A stretch of 64,000 nt of DNA. It comes from Acanthamoeba castellanii str. Neff. Taxonomy: Eukaryota > Discosea > Longamoebia > Acanthamoebidae. Position 1 is the first letter of the stretch; every line of letters begins with the position of its first letter. Positions 49,115 through 60,700 of this stretch are shown in pieces. A program made the position numbers and the translations under genes. The stretch covers positions 637,506 to 701,505 of the forward strand of contig NW_004457654.1 in NCBI RefSeq assembly GCF_000313135.1. Direction: 5' to 3'. The notes under the pieces are model-generated. The model made no database searches and was not told the origin of the DNA. It was given only the letters and a program-made list of their open reading frames with translations.

Positions 49115-49819
49115 ATGAGTACGCTCAGGAGAGGCGAAGATGGAGAGGAGGGTCGGTTCTACCTCTGCACACGCAACGGCGAATTCAAAAAGACCCGCTG
49201 GACTGGTGCACCTTCCCTTTCGATCTTTTATCTCCCCCCCCTTCGTTCTTTATTATTCTTCTTTATATTTATTCTCTTACTTTATTTCCTATTTTATTTA
49301 ATTTTTTGTTTTAATCGTTAATTTATTTTATGTATTCCAGAGGGAGGTGTGGAGCGAACGCGGGGCGAGTTGGACGCAGCGCTCCGGCGATACAAGCAGC
49401 TGGCCAAGGCCCTGCGCGAATGTGAGGCACGACGCGAGGAGACGCGCAACGCGCTGGTGGCGCGCGACGCCGCGCTCAAGGCGTCCGAGGCCCGGCTCGA
49501 GGACATGCTCCAGCGCACCGTCGACGCGCTGGTCCTCATCCACGAGCGCGACGAGAAGCGGAAACCGAGGCAGCAGCCACAGCCTGTCAAGGAGAGCGAA
49601 GCGACGAACATGAACACGACGACGCCGGTGGAGGAGAAGGTGGAGCTGATCATGAAGACGATCGTGGGGCCGCTGTTGGACGGCGTGGGCACCACCAAGA
49701 CGAACACGAACGTGCGAAAGACCGCAGCGGTAAAGCCCGTCAAGGTCAAGCGATCGCGCCCCTCCAAGGCCAAGCAGCAGCAGCAACAACAACAGGTGGC
49801 GGAGCCCGTTGCATCGTGA
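49115..49819 (+). CDS. Small coiled-coil protein of unknown function
   Basis: Two exons (49115-49205, 49341-49819) sum to 190 codons in phase, with an unusually AT-rich intron ending TTCCAG. The protein starts MSTLRRGEDGEEGRFYLC, followed by a long heptad-like helix (ELDAALRRYKQLAKALREC through ARLEDMLQRTVDALVLI). A charged linker, a second amphipathic stretch (EEKVELIMKTIVGPLLDGV), a basic tail (KVKRSRPSKAK) and a short poly-Gln run complete it. No family is recognised. The basic tail could be a nuclear signal. The stop is TGA 49817-49819. Confidence 0.7.
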
Positions 49820-50086
49820 GCATGTAGTAATATCCCTACGCACAAAGATTCGTCTTCTTGCGTCTCGTGTAGAAGCGTGAGAGCAAGGCTTTGCTTCGTG
49901 CGACTGGTCCAACGGGGCTCGTCAAGAAGATGCGCACTCTCTACTTCGTCTTAATCCTCAGGGAGGAAGCCACCGTTTATTCCTACTAAAGCCATTAATC
50001 TTGTTTTCGTCGTGGATTACTTCTTAAGTACATGATGAAGATGAGTCGAGGAAAGTGAAGGGCACCACGCGGCGGGCAGAGAGAGC
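49820..50086. other. Short spacer between convergent genes
   Basis: Nothing beyond the 3' ends of the two flanking genes is seen. Confidence 0.4.
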
Positions 50087-50659
50087 TCACTCGCTCAAAT
50101 CCTCATTGAAATGGAAATCTTCCTTGCTGGCATCTTCAGGCGACGCACGCGCTGCATTACAAACAAAAATTATGAATCATCTGTGCAATGAAGTGGAAAA
50201 AGGAACCGTACCACGCAGGGTTGCTTGCTGTCCCCTTTGGTTGAATTCGAAGAAGGCAACCAGGTTCTGTACCCCCTCGGCCTGAGGAGGATATGGCGTC
50301 TGTGACTCTGCACGCCTCCTTTTGTAGGGTGATGCCCGAGTAGTTGTGGCTGTGGCCTGCGGCTGGGTGGCTAAACCAGAAAGTTTCAGACAGAAAACTA
50401 CTACATGGGAGCTGCACAAGGGAGGCGAGGGGCAGCTACCAGGGCACTGATGGTCAAGGAGTCTTTGTTGGGCGTTGCGGAGGGCTTGCTGGGCGTTGCG
50501 GAGGGCTTGCTGGGAGGTCGCGAGGGCTTGCTGGGAGGTCGCGAGGGCTTGCTGGGTGGCCTGAAGAAGGTGATTGTTGTCATCAAGCTGTTCGCGCATT
50601 TCCTGCAGGGTCTCACGAAGGGCCTGCTCCATCCTTTGAAGCCACACCCCTTTGACCAT
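50087..50659 (-). CDS. Small protein with a 7-residue Gln-rich coiled-coil repeat
   Basis: ATG 50659 gives MVKGVWLQRMEQALRETLQE, then five tandem heptads (QQALATS twice, QQALRNA twice, QQRLLDH) encoded by a 21-bp repeat at about 50464-50568. A basic KRRR segment precedes VQNLVAFFEFNQRGQQATLR. The donor GTACGG at about 50213 joins in phase to a last exon ending DFHFNEDLSE, stop 50089-50087. A second intron between about 50433 and 50365 (GTAGCT to TTTAG) is possible and keeps the frame. No family is recognised; the design suggests a self-associating coiled coil. Confidence 0.6.
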
Positions 50660-50936
50660 GGTGATTGTGAGTACTTTGTGAGCTTGCTGTGTAGTACGAA
50701 AGAAAGAGAAAAAGATGTGGGGATGCCAAAAGAGGGAAGAGGGGACAGACCTGGTAGGCTGGTGAGGACTTGTTGGGTGAAGGCGGATAGGATAGAAGAA
50801 TGAGAGCAGGTCGCAAGCAGTTGTACTCACCGCCAAACGTAGAGGGTGAAGCAGAAACTGTCTCTCGCGCCAAGGAGGTAAAATGGGGCAAAATGATGAA
50901 TTTGTTGTTCAATTTGTACAACGCGGGCGTAGGGGC
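50660..50936. promoter_or_regulatory. Upstream region of the small coiled-coil gene
   Basis: 277 bp between the Hsp40 stop and the next start on the same strand. It presumably holds a promoter; no element is recognised. Confidence 0.35.
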
Positions 50937-52249
50937 TCAATACGAGGCTGTGCCGAGGGCACGTTGGACGAGGCTCTTCTGGTCGGCGTCAAGTTTCCGC
51001 GGGAAGGCGATGTTGAAGCGGATGCGCAGGCTGCCCTTCTGGCTGGGCGTCTTGGAGACGGGCATGCCCTGGCCGGGCACCACCTTGACGTAGGACGGGT
51101 CCACCACGGCGTCGCGCAGGGGCACCGTCAGCGGTCGGCCGTCGAGTGTTCGCAGGCTCACGTCGAACCCGGTCAGCGCCTGCGCCAGCGTGATGTTGTG
51201 TGTGTAGATCAAGTCGTTGCCCTCCCGCTTGAACACCGCATGAGGCTTCTCCTCGATCACAAAGACTGTAGCAAACAAACAAACAACAAACAATCAATTA
51301 GAAAAAGCATCATTGCTTTGCGTTGAAGTGGAAGTGGAACGTACCGATGTCGGCAGGCTCGACGCCGGGCCGCTCGTCGCCCTCCTTGGGGAAGGTGATC
51401 TTGGTGCCGGCCTTCCAGCCGGGCTTGACGTCGATGGTCAGGATCTTCTCCACCTGCACCGACTTGCCGCTCGGGTCGACCAGCGTCTTGGTGACCTTCA
51501 TCTTCTTCTGCACGCCCGTGTAGAGCTCCTCGAGCGTCACCCGCAGCTTGTGCACCACCGGCGGGGCCTGCGGCGTCTCCTCTTCCATGCCGCCCATGCC
51601 ACCGAACGCTCCACCGAACGGCGACCCGCCCATTCCGCCCATTCCTCCCATTCCGCCGAAGGGTCCGCCGGCCGCCCGTCGACGTCCGCCGCCGCCGCCC
51701 ATTCCAGGCATTCCTCCCATTCCGCCCATGCCGGCGCCGGTGCCCATGCCGCCGAAGTCGCCGAAGAACGAACGGAAGATGTCGTCGGCGTTGGAGGGCG
51801 TGAACCTGAAGCTCTGGAAGCCGCCGCCACCGCCGCCAGGGAAGCCGCCGAAGCCCTCGAAACCGCCCGCGCCGGCAGGGCCGCCGCCACCACCGCCCTT
51901 GAGTCCCTCCTACACGACCGCACCACAAACCAGTCAGCAAACATAAATAGATGGTCAGCTCAACTGGATGAAGTAAATCAAGTAAAAGGAAAAAATAAAA
52001 TAAAATAAAATAAAATAAAGAGGGGCGTGGCGGTACCTCGCCGAACTGGTCGTAGATTTGTCGCTTCTTGGGGTCGGAGAGGACTTCAAAGGCCTCGTTG
52101 ACCTCCTTGAACATCTCCTCGGCCTTCTCTTTCTTGTCCTGGTTGCGGTCGGGGTGCCACTTGAGGGCCATCTTGCGGTAGGCCTTCTTCAGCTGATCGT
52201 CATTGGCGCCCTTGTCCACCCCGAGAATCTTGTAGTAGTCTTTCCCCAT
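50937..52249 (-). CDS. Type II Hsp40 co-chaperone (Sis1/DNAJB1-like)
   Basis: Three phase-checked exons (52249-52037, 51909-51345, 51265-50937) encode 368 residues. The J domain at residues 4-70 ([20 protein letters not shown]) contains the HPD tripeptide in KWHPDRNQ, which stimulates Hsp70 ATPase. A long Gly/Phe-Gly/Met region (about 75-190: [10 protein letters not shown], repeated GGMGGM) replaces the cysteine zinc finger, making this class B. Two client-binding beta domains follow ([54 protein letters not shown]), and the C-terminal dimerisation region ends [13 protein letters not shown]. No EEVD-like tail and no signal peptide are present, so it is cytosolic/nuclear. An in-frame ATG further upstream (52357) gives a non-family extension; MGKDYYK is the expected start. 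Confidence 0.96.
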
Positions 52250-52684
52250 GTCTAGGTGTGCTGTGTTGTGTAAGATGTGTTTCGCTTGTTGTGAAGTGCG
52301 GTGCGTTCTGTGTGGGGTTAGGGTTGTGCAGAACACTGTGGTTCTGTGACGTGGCAATCCTGGCGTATTTTCCGCCCCCTTCCGTCAAAACTTCCGCGAG
52401 CCTGACAGCAGGTTTCAGATTCCGATAATTCCAAGCATTCTTCTGTGTTTTATGTCTCTTTTCCCGCAAGCTTTTTTCATTTCTCAGGTCGGAGTTCCAA
52501 CAGAAATAACGGGAGTGCGAGTCCGGGTTTTGGACGTCGTTGTAGTCGTCACTGCCCTCTCGCTTCGCCCTCGCTTCTTGCTCTCGCGAACGGCCATACG
52601 ATTTCATTTTCCATTCTACGCCACCCATTTCGGCCAAATAATCTCCAATCTCCCCAAAATTAATTTCATTTAATTGGAAACATA
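52250..52684. promoter_or_regulatory. Divergent promoter region between Hsp40 and fatty acyl-CoA reductase
   Basis: 435 bp from which both genes start outward. At 52417-52431 the bases TTCCGATAATTCCAA contain inverted GAA-type half-sites that could belong to a heat-shock element, but the spacing is not canonical. No gene is seen. Confidence 0.45.
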
Positions 52685-54592
52685 ATGGAAGCCTCCCCGA
52701 ATCGCGCTACTTTGCCGTCTTCTTCCTCCTCCTCTTCTTCTTCCCAGCCGGGCAGCGAGGGCGTGGGCGTGGGCGGGTGGTATGCCGGCCAGACCATCCT
52801 CATGACCGGCGTGACGGGCCTGCTGGGCAAGGTGGTCCTCCACAAGCTCCTCTCCGTCCTCCCCGACCTCCCCGACCCCTCGCCGTCGCACCATCAAGCC
52901 GGCGGTGGCGAAGATGGCGAAAGCCACGGCGGTGCCGATGCCGCTGAGCTGGGCTGCCGCATCATGGTGCTGGTGCGGCCCAAGGCCGCGGCCAAGAAGG
53001 GCGGCGACGCCGTGCCCGGGCGCGTGCGGTTCGCGCGCGAGGTGCTGACCAGTCCGCCCCTCCAGAGCCTCCTCACCACCCGCCCCTCCCTCGCCCGCTA
53101 CATCCACGTACCCCGCACCCTCTTCTTTTTTGTTTTTAAATCTATTAGAATATTTCTAAAAGCTTTAGAAAATAATTACAACCATTAATTCCATATTATT
53201 TGAAATAAAATTCTATTTTTTGATCATATTAAATGCTTTGCGGGCAGGTGGTGGAGGGCGATATTGGTGAAGAGGGCCTGGGCCTGTCGGAGGCCGACCA
53301 CAACTTGGTCACGTCCCAGGTACGCGGCCCCGCTCGCACATCCGCGCGTCGTGTACAGTCGTGCGCTGTCGTGCGCTGTCGTGCGCTGTCGTGTGGAGTG
53401 TACGTATGTTAACAGTTCGTTGTGGCGCGTTAGGTGACGGTGATTTTGCACATGGCGGCCACCACCCGCTTCACGGAGCACATCCAGGTTGGGCTCCTCG
53501 TCACTCTCTTCTTCCTTGTTCCCCGACATTGGCGCCAATCACTTTTCTCACGCGTGGCGGCGGCGGCGGCGGCGGCGGTGGTGGTGGTTGCGCGTGACAG
53601 CTGGCCATCCAAATGAACGCCCTCGGCGGCCTGCGCGTGCTCCGCTTGGCCAAGCAGTGCGCCCGCCTCCGCGCGCACGGTACTCCACCACCGCCGCCAC
53701 AAGGCCCAGGCCACATCAGTCCTTTCACACTTGTTTTCGTGTGCGTTCGTGCGTGTGCGGTCGTGTCGTGTCGTGTCGTGTCGTGTCGTGTCGTGTCGTG
53801 TCGTGTCGTGTCGTGTCGTGTCGTGTCGTGTCGTGTCGTGTTTTCAGTGCACGTGTCGACGTGCTACGTCAACTGCACGCTGTCGGGGCCACCGGGCTCC
53901 GATCCCCGCGAGATCGACGAAACTATCTACCCCATCCGCACCCTCATGCAGTACCACCTTCTCTCTTCTTCGTTTTTTTTTGCTTTTCTTTCGCTTTCGT
54001 TCTTTTCCCCTGGGCACGATCGTTGAACGGCCTGTACGTGTGTCGTGTGTGTCGTGTGTGTCGTGTGTGTCGTGTTGCAGGCGACACATGGATCCCTACA
54101 AGACGGTGAGCACGATCGAGGGGATGACCTACGAGCACGCCGAGAAGATGACCCGCAAGATCATCAGCCCGTACCCCAACACCTACACCTTCTCCAAGAT
54201 GCTGGGCGAGCAGATGCTCCAGAAGGAGAAGGGCTCCGTCCCGCTCTGCATCGTGCGGCCCGCCATCATCGGCCCCGCCGTGCGCGACCCCTTCCCGGGC
54301 TGGGTCGACTCCCTGATCGGCCCCGCCGGTGCGTTGCCCCCCCCCCCACAAACTCTCATTGTGTGTCGTGTCGTGCGGCTGACACGCGACACGACACGCA
54401 TGACACGACACGCAGGCGTGTGTTTGGCGGGTGGTATGGGTGTGCTGCACGTGATGCGAGGCAAGAGCCGGCAGGTGGCCGACCTCATTCCGGTGGACTA
54501 CGTGTGCAACACCATCCTCACCGCCGCCTGGCACACCGCCCGAAACCCGCCCGGCCGCCGCATCCCCATCTTCCACTCCGCCTCCTCCGGTA

Positions 54593-54642
<50 letters not shown>

Positions 54643-55335
54643 ATACATCAATACATCAATACAATGCGTCATCATCTCTTAACGCATTGGTGTGATCGCC
54701 TTTGCTGTGCGCAGGCAAGAACCCGACGGACTGGTGGACGATCATTACGGTGGGCATCCAGTGGTTCCGACGGAACCCGATCAAGCACGAGCTCAAGCAG
54801 TTCCCGTTCGCGTTCGTGGTCAACAACTTCTGGCTCTTCCTCATCGCCCACATCATCTTCCACACGACGCCGGCCGCCATCGGCGACGTCCTCCGCATGC
54901 TGCAGGGCCGCAACGCGAAGCTGGTGGCGGGCTCGAACCACCTCTACACGGTCATCACCCAGCTCACGCCCTTCACGTCGCGCCAGTGGCAATTCCTGGC
55001 CGACAACGTCGACACCAAGCTGCTGGCCTCCATGTCCGAGCAGGACAAGAACATCTTCGAGATCGAGGTCCGCAAGATCGACTGGGAGATCTACACCATC
55101 ACCCTGGTTCGTTCCCCCCCAACACGATCATCATCATCATCACACACAACACACAACACACACACACGACACGACACGCCGCACACGCACACGGTGCAAC
55201 GCACCACCGCACGCACTCATGGGGTGGCGTGTGGTGCAGGCCAAGGGTCTGGTGCAGTTCCTGCTCAAGGAGGAACTCACGAACAACCTCGCCGCCGCCA
55301 TCCTGGAAAAGAAGAAGTTCACGGCCGCCCTGTGA
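52685..55335 (+). CDS. Fatty acyl-CoA reductase (alcohol-forming)
   Basis: It reduces acyl-CoA with NADPH to a fatty alcohol for wax or ether-lipid synthesis, on ER or peroxisome membranes. Exon 1 (52685-53107) starts MEASPNRATL, then a poly-Ser tract and the Rossmann motif TILMTGVTGLLGKVVLHKLL. Later exons give VEGDIGEEGLGLSEADHNLV, VILHMAATTRFTE, VHVSTCYVNC, the catalytic Tyr/Lys in NTYTFSKMLGE, and LCIVRPAIIGPAVRDPFPGW with LIPVDYVCN. The C-terminal FAR domain begins FHSASSGKNPTDWW. A hydrophobic stretch FVVNNFWLFLIAHIIF is a likely membrane hairpin. The last exon ends LEKKKFTAAL, stop 55333. About ten exons; several introns are simple repeats (53757-53841, 54597-54645). No part is missing. 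Confidence 0.94.
53757..53841 (+). repeat. Intronic (GTCGT)n minisatellite in the reductase gene
   Basis: About 16 perfect copies of the pentamer, the complement of the RhoGEF intron array at 19088. Confidence 0.92.
54597..54645 (+). repeat. Intronic (ATC)n
   Basis: About 16 trinucleotide copies directly after a GTACATC donor. Confidence 0.9.
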
Positions 55336-55493
55336 TCCTTCCTGCCAGTCAGCCACCCCGCCAGTCCAATCCAAGAAGACGAGCGACGCATTCACTCACC
55401 CCTTTTGTGCCCTTTCTCCTTCTATCAAAAAGAAAAGCAATGCATTTTTGTTCATTTTGATGCGAACTTGGTGCACACCACTGCAGCAAAGCA

Positions 55494-57477
55494 CTACACG
55501 CTGGAGCTGCTGCCGCCGAGTTCCTTGTGGCGGTTGATGGCGGCGAACAGCTCCTCGGCCTCGTCTCTGCGAGATGCGCGCAGGAGGTACAGGACCGGCT
55601 TGCCCTCCTCCACCGCCGACACCTGGAGGTGTCCCAACCACCACGCAACCACCCACACCACCAATCGTCATGGTCACACTCTTCTTCATTCGCACCACCA
55701 CCATCGCCATCGCCATCGACATCATCACCATCCGTGGAAGAGAGACGAACCTGTACGCCTTTCTCCTGCACCCTCTTGGTGATGGTGTGCGGGAACAGGG
55801 CGGTGTTGAGGATCAGACGCAGCGCTCCCTCGGCGCGCATGACTGCCATTTCGGCCACGAGTGGGTCAATGGGTGGGTGGTGAGTTGGCGGTGCATTGGG
55901 TGCCTGGAGATGGTGGGGCGGGGCGGGGGGTACCGAGTCTGGCGTAGGAGTGGTCCTTGGCGACGTTGAGGTGGAGCTGGCCGGAGCCCCTCTCCTTCCA
56001 GGCCTGGCTCTCCGGCTCCAGCTTGAGCAGCTTGGCCCGCACCTGCACATATGTGTAAGGACCACCATCCACCATCCATCCACCGTCAACACAGGTCGCC
56101 GTACCGAGTGAACGCGCTCCTCGTTCTCCTCGCCGGTCACCACTTCGACTGTTCCAGTAGACGACCACCCGCGGAGTAGAGCGTCGTTAGGCGAGGAAGA
56201 AGGAGAAAGACGCGCGTGTAGAGAAAGAGAAACAGAAGAGGAGGAGGAGGAGAGGCCGACCCTTTTCGGCCACAGACGTAGACGAGCTCTCAGCGCCCTG
56301 CAACAAACAAACAAAAGTAAAGACTGTGAGAGGAGAAAGGGAAGAAGTAGAATAAATAATTATAAACAAATAAATAGAAAAATATTTAAACTAAACTAAA
56401 CTAAATAAATAAATGCGTAGCGAAGTGAGAAGAAGTGACTGTGGTGGTACCGAGGAGAAGAGGAGGGAAGACGACGAAGAGCTGAGGCTGAAGGCAAAGT
56501 CGGAGGAGGTCGAGGGCGCGGAGGAGGAGAAGAGGGTGAAGCCCGTGGAGGTGAGCGAGGGCGTAGCAGCGGCGCTGCCGTCCTTGCTGCCTTCGCCGCC
56601 AAAGAGGGAGCCGAAGGGCGTCGGCGACGAGAAGTCGATGCTGAACGGGCCGGGCGTCGACCCCGCCGCGCCCAGGTTGAAGCTGAGGGGCGCCGCGCCC
56701 GCGTCGGCGGCGCCGGACGACACCGACGAGAAGGAGAGGGGACCGGCCGCGAGCGACGAGAAGCTCGAGAAGCCCTCGCCCGACCCCGTCGGCCCCAAGA
56801 AAGCCAGCTTGCCGCCGCCGCCGCTCTCTTCCGCCTTCTGTTCCTTCTTGTTCTTGCTCTCCTCCTCTTCCTTGTTCTCCTGCGACTCTGTCTCCTTCGT
56901 CTCCTCCTCCTCCTCCTCCTTGCGAGCACGCCTGCACACACGCGAAGATCACGAAGTCAGACAACACAACACGACACACGACACACGACACACGACACAC
57001 GACACACGACACACGGCACATGACACACTACGCACACAACACGACATGGCACACGACGTACTTGGCAGGTTGCTGCTCTCCCTCGTCGTCCTGCTCGTGA
57101 CGTCACCAACAACAACGTGCCGGGGAGAAAAGAGAGAGCGTGAGACCAACGAGCGAGCGGGAAACAACAACAAGGAGGTGAAGAAGATGAAGATGAAGAT
57201 GAAGAGGTAGGGAGCTGTACCGCGCCGTTTTCGGCTGACGCGTCGGCGGCGGGAGCGGCCACAGCGGACTCACCCTTGGGCTGCAGCTCCTCGGCCTTGA
57301 GGGCCTCGTCCTCGGCAGGTCGCTTGCGGGAGACGGGCGAATCGGCCGCAGTGGTAGTGATGTTTGATGCTGCCGTGCAATTACAATTCACAAAATACGA
57401 TTAAAATTGAGATTGGATCTCGAGTGTGTGAATAATTTTGAAAATGAAGAATCGCTATGGAAGGAGGAGAGACCCAT
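55494..57477 (-). CDS. Ran-binding-domain protein with FG-like repeats (Nup50/RanBP3-like)
   Basis: Likely function is binding RanGTP at the pore or in the nucleus during transport. The proposed start is a 4-nt coding exon (ATGG, 57477-57474) spliced to 57369, giving MASNITTTAADSPVSRKRPA with an NLS-like KRP; no other ATG fits the frame. Further exons: DDEGEQQPAK, then a long acidic/Lys segment, then Ser/Phe-rich sequence with PTPFGSLFGG, SFNLG and FSIDF resembling degenerate FG repeats. The C-terminal RanBD (about 56160-55497) reads EVVTGEENEERVHSVRAKLL, WKERGSGQLHLNV, LRLILNTALFPHT and DEAEELFAAINRHKE. Stop TAG at 55496-55494. The N-terminal NLS, FG centre and C-terminal RanBD fit both Nup50 and RanBP3, which cannot be separated here. 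Confidence 0.85.
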
Positions 57478-57737
57478 GAGAACGAGATGCAGCGGGACAC
57501 GGGCGATTGAGTGTGGCTTGTTGCAATCGGCAGAGGGAGGAAGAAAGAGGCGGGAAAACAGATGTTAGGTTTTCATTTTGAGTTTCCTTTTGGCCAACAA
57601 AGAAAAGGAGTGAAAATGTCGGAGTTGCGAGAGGTGGTCGTTAGGACGACGCAATTTCGCTCATAAGTCTGCAGCCCGCGAAGCATTGATTGAGCCATTG
57701 ATTGAGGTGCGATCCAATCAATCTATCCATCACCACC
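57478..57737. promoter_or_regulatory. Divergent promoter region between the RanBD and SH2-PLD genes
   Basis: 260 bp with both genes starting outward. No specific element is recognised. Confidence 0.45.
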
Positions 57738-60700
57738 ATGGGGGCGGAAGCAAGCGTGCCGATGGAGGTGAACGAGGCCGACGTGAGCTGGGTGGCGGCC
57801 CCTGGTGGCAAGTCAGGGGTGGGGGTGGTGCGGTGGCGCTCCAAAGTGCTCCACGCCTCGCCTCTCCTGCGCGCCCCTCACCCCGCCCGCGCGGCGCACC
57901 TCCTTCGCCAATGGAAGTACGGCACCCTGCTTGCCTTACTTGTAGCACTTTTTTTTATATTATTTATCAATATTTATTTCTAATAATAATAATGGCTTTG
58001 CTACTTGATGTGCAACACAATAACAGGGCACATGAGGCCAAGCTGAAGAAGCACCCACACGTGCTAAAGATAGTGGGCGTGCTACGTGTGGCCAAGACCG
58101 ATGTGTGGCACATCCTCACCGAACCCTACACCGTACGTACTACTCGCCACTTGCTACATTCTACTTGCTACTTGCTTTCTCGCTTCTTGTTGTTGTTGCT
58201 CGATGGTAACGAGGCCTTGTTGGCGTGGTTGCAGAAGGTGATGGAGCTGCCGCTCATGGAGGACCTGGCGGGAGGGAAGCGCGGGGTGGTGCCCCTGTAC
58301 AGCCGACTCGAGATCGCCCACCAGGTGGCCCAAGTCGTGGCCCTCCTCCACCAATGCGACATCGTACACGGCGCCCTCACGCTCGACCAGGTCGTCATGG
58401 TACCGTCCACTTCCCTCTACACCTCTTTCATCATGACGGCCTCGACTATCCGATCGCCACCAACCACTAACCACTACGTTCTACGTTCTACGTTTTACTG
58501 ATGTATATTTATACATTTGCTTTGCGCTACTTATGTGCAGACGGACCGAGGGTTCAAGGTGAAGGGGATCGGGTGGAACTGGGTGCAGGACGAGGAGGCG
58601 GACCCGCTCTACCTGCCGCCGGAGGCCATGGACCGGATGTCGAAGCAGGACCTGGGCCACACCAAGGAGGCTGACATCTTCGCCCTGGGCTACCTCCTGG
58701 GCGAACTCTACACCAACCGCTCGGTGCGCGACGTCTTCCTCAGCGAACCCCAGTTCAAGGACGCCAGCGGCAAGCCCGACAAGTACCCTCCATCATTCCA
58801 CACATTCCACATTCCGCACTGTTCGGTGGAGGCCTAACGCCTTCCTGATGCGCCAATCAGGGCGTTGTGGAAGAAGCACGTGGTGCTGCACAAGTTCAGT
58901 CCGGTGCAGGAGCACGATGTGAACAAACAGATGTCCAAGCTGCTCACGTCGTGCTGGAAGCGCGACACCGACAAGCGACCGTCGGCGCAGGAGGCGCTCG
59001 ACATGCTCACCGAGGCCATCCTCGAGAAGGTCCTCCGTAACCGCTTCGCGCGCACCATCTGGCAGGCCGCCCTCGACAAGCAATACGAAGTACCTCCTCG
59101 CCCCTGTCGCGGGTGTCGTGTGCGTCGTGATGCGTGTCGTGCGTGTCGTGCGTGTCGTGCGTGTCATGCGTTTCGTGTTCGTGCGTGTGTCCGTTGATAA
59201 CAACGTGGTCCATGTGTGCAGTTCAACAGGTCGGAGGCGAATCCCTTCGAGGTGAAGTGGCAACACTTTGCGTGGGCGTTCTACGTGAAGCATATGGGCC
59301 TCAAGATGCCCAAGCCCAAGAACATCCCACCCAAACGCTACCACCTGCGCTTCACCGAAATCCTCGGCCTGCTCTTCATCCACGAACTCCTAACTCGTAC
59401 GCATTCCTAACGCGCCAAGGCTTGTTGCTATACAACAGACGCTGACACGATACACGACACGACACGAACGACACGCACACGCACACGCAAAACAGGCGAC
59501 GAGGACGATGAGAGCAAGCGGCTGAGCACGCTGCTGTTGTCCGGAAGCGGGAGCGGCATTGGTGGTTCGGCGGTGCGGGACAAGAAGAAAGAGAAAAAGA
59601 AGAAGAAGAAATCCGACAACGATCTCCTCAGCGCCAAGGGCATCAACGTGCAGGCCGCCTCGCGCGGTGAACTCCGTGGCATCGTCCCGTACGCTCGACC
59701 GCGCACGCACACGCACCTCCGCGCACGCGCACGCGCTAACAGCTGAGTGTGGTGTTTTGAACGTCATGGGACAGGTTGGATGATTTCTCATCGTTCCTGC
59801 TGTGGTTTCCGCTGCTTGGCCCGGCAGGCGACACTACGCTCCTGAAGGACGTGGTGCACGTCATGGGCCACAGGTGACCCTCCACCTTTCCTTTTCTTCT
59901 CTTCTCTTCTCTTGACACAACTCTCACTTCAATCAATCTCTTTGGCGCCGCCCAGATTCTTCCAAGCCATACGCACCAGCGGTGAAGCCGTGCGCCTTCT
60001 GAACAAGCAGCCCAAGGGTACGCCTTTCTTCGGCCATCGCCGTCGTCTACATGGATTACATTCCTGAGACCAACGGTGGCGTGGGCAACGACATTGCAGG
60101 GACGTTCTTGATGCGGTTCAGCGGAGAGCCGGGGTCGTTCTCGATCTCGTACGTGCTCGACTTCGTATCCAAGCCCTCTCCGCGTACCGAGCTGCGTCAC
60201 CTCCGCTTCTCGCGCCTTCCCGAGGGCCGCTTTGCCGTCGTCATCAACAATCGGTATGGCGACCACACACGACACACACGACACACACGATACACACGAC
60301 ACACAACTAACGTTCTCGCGTGTGTGCGTGTGCGGTGGAATGCAAAGAACGGAGAGCTTTGCGTCGCTGGACGAGCTGCGGAAGGCGCTGGTGCGGCAGT
60401 CGGCGGTGTGTCTGGAGAAGGAGTACGTCAAGCAGTCGGGCAGCAGCCTCGACGAGCTGCGCGCCCTCTGGTCCATGGTCGAGGAGGACCCCGACGAGCT
60501 CGAGGACCTCGGCTATCGCCCCATCATCACCTACGCCACCGCCAAGACCTCCTCCGAGGTATGTTTCATATTTCCATTTCATTTCAGTTTCAGTTTCAGT
60601 TTCGTTTCAGTTTCGATTAATCAGGTTTTACTTTTCTTGTAGGCGGCGGTGGCGGCCGGGCTGAAGGAGGGCCAGGTGCGGGAGACGATCGAGGAGCTGG

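Noticed and set aside
52417..52431. Heat-shock element upstream of the Hsp40 gene
   Set aside because: Only imperfect GAA/TTC half-sites with wrong spacing; not enough for a separate call.
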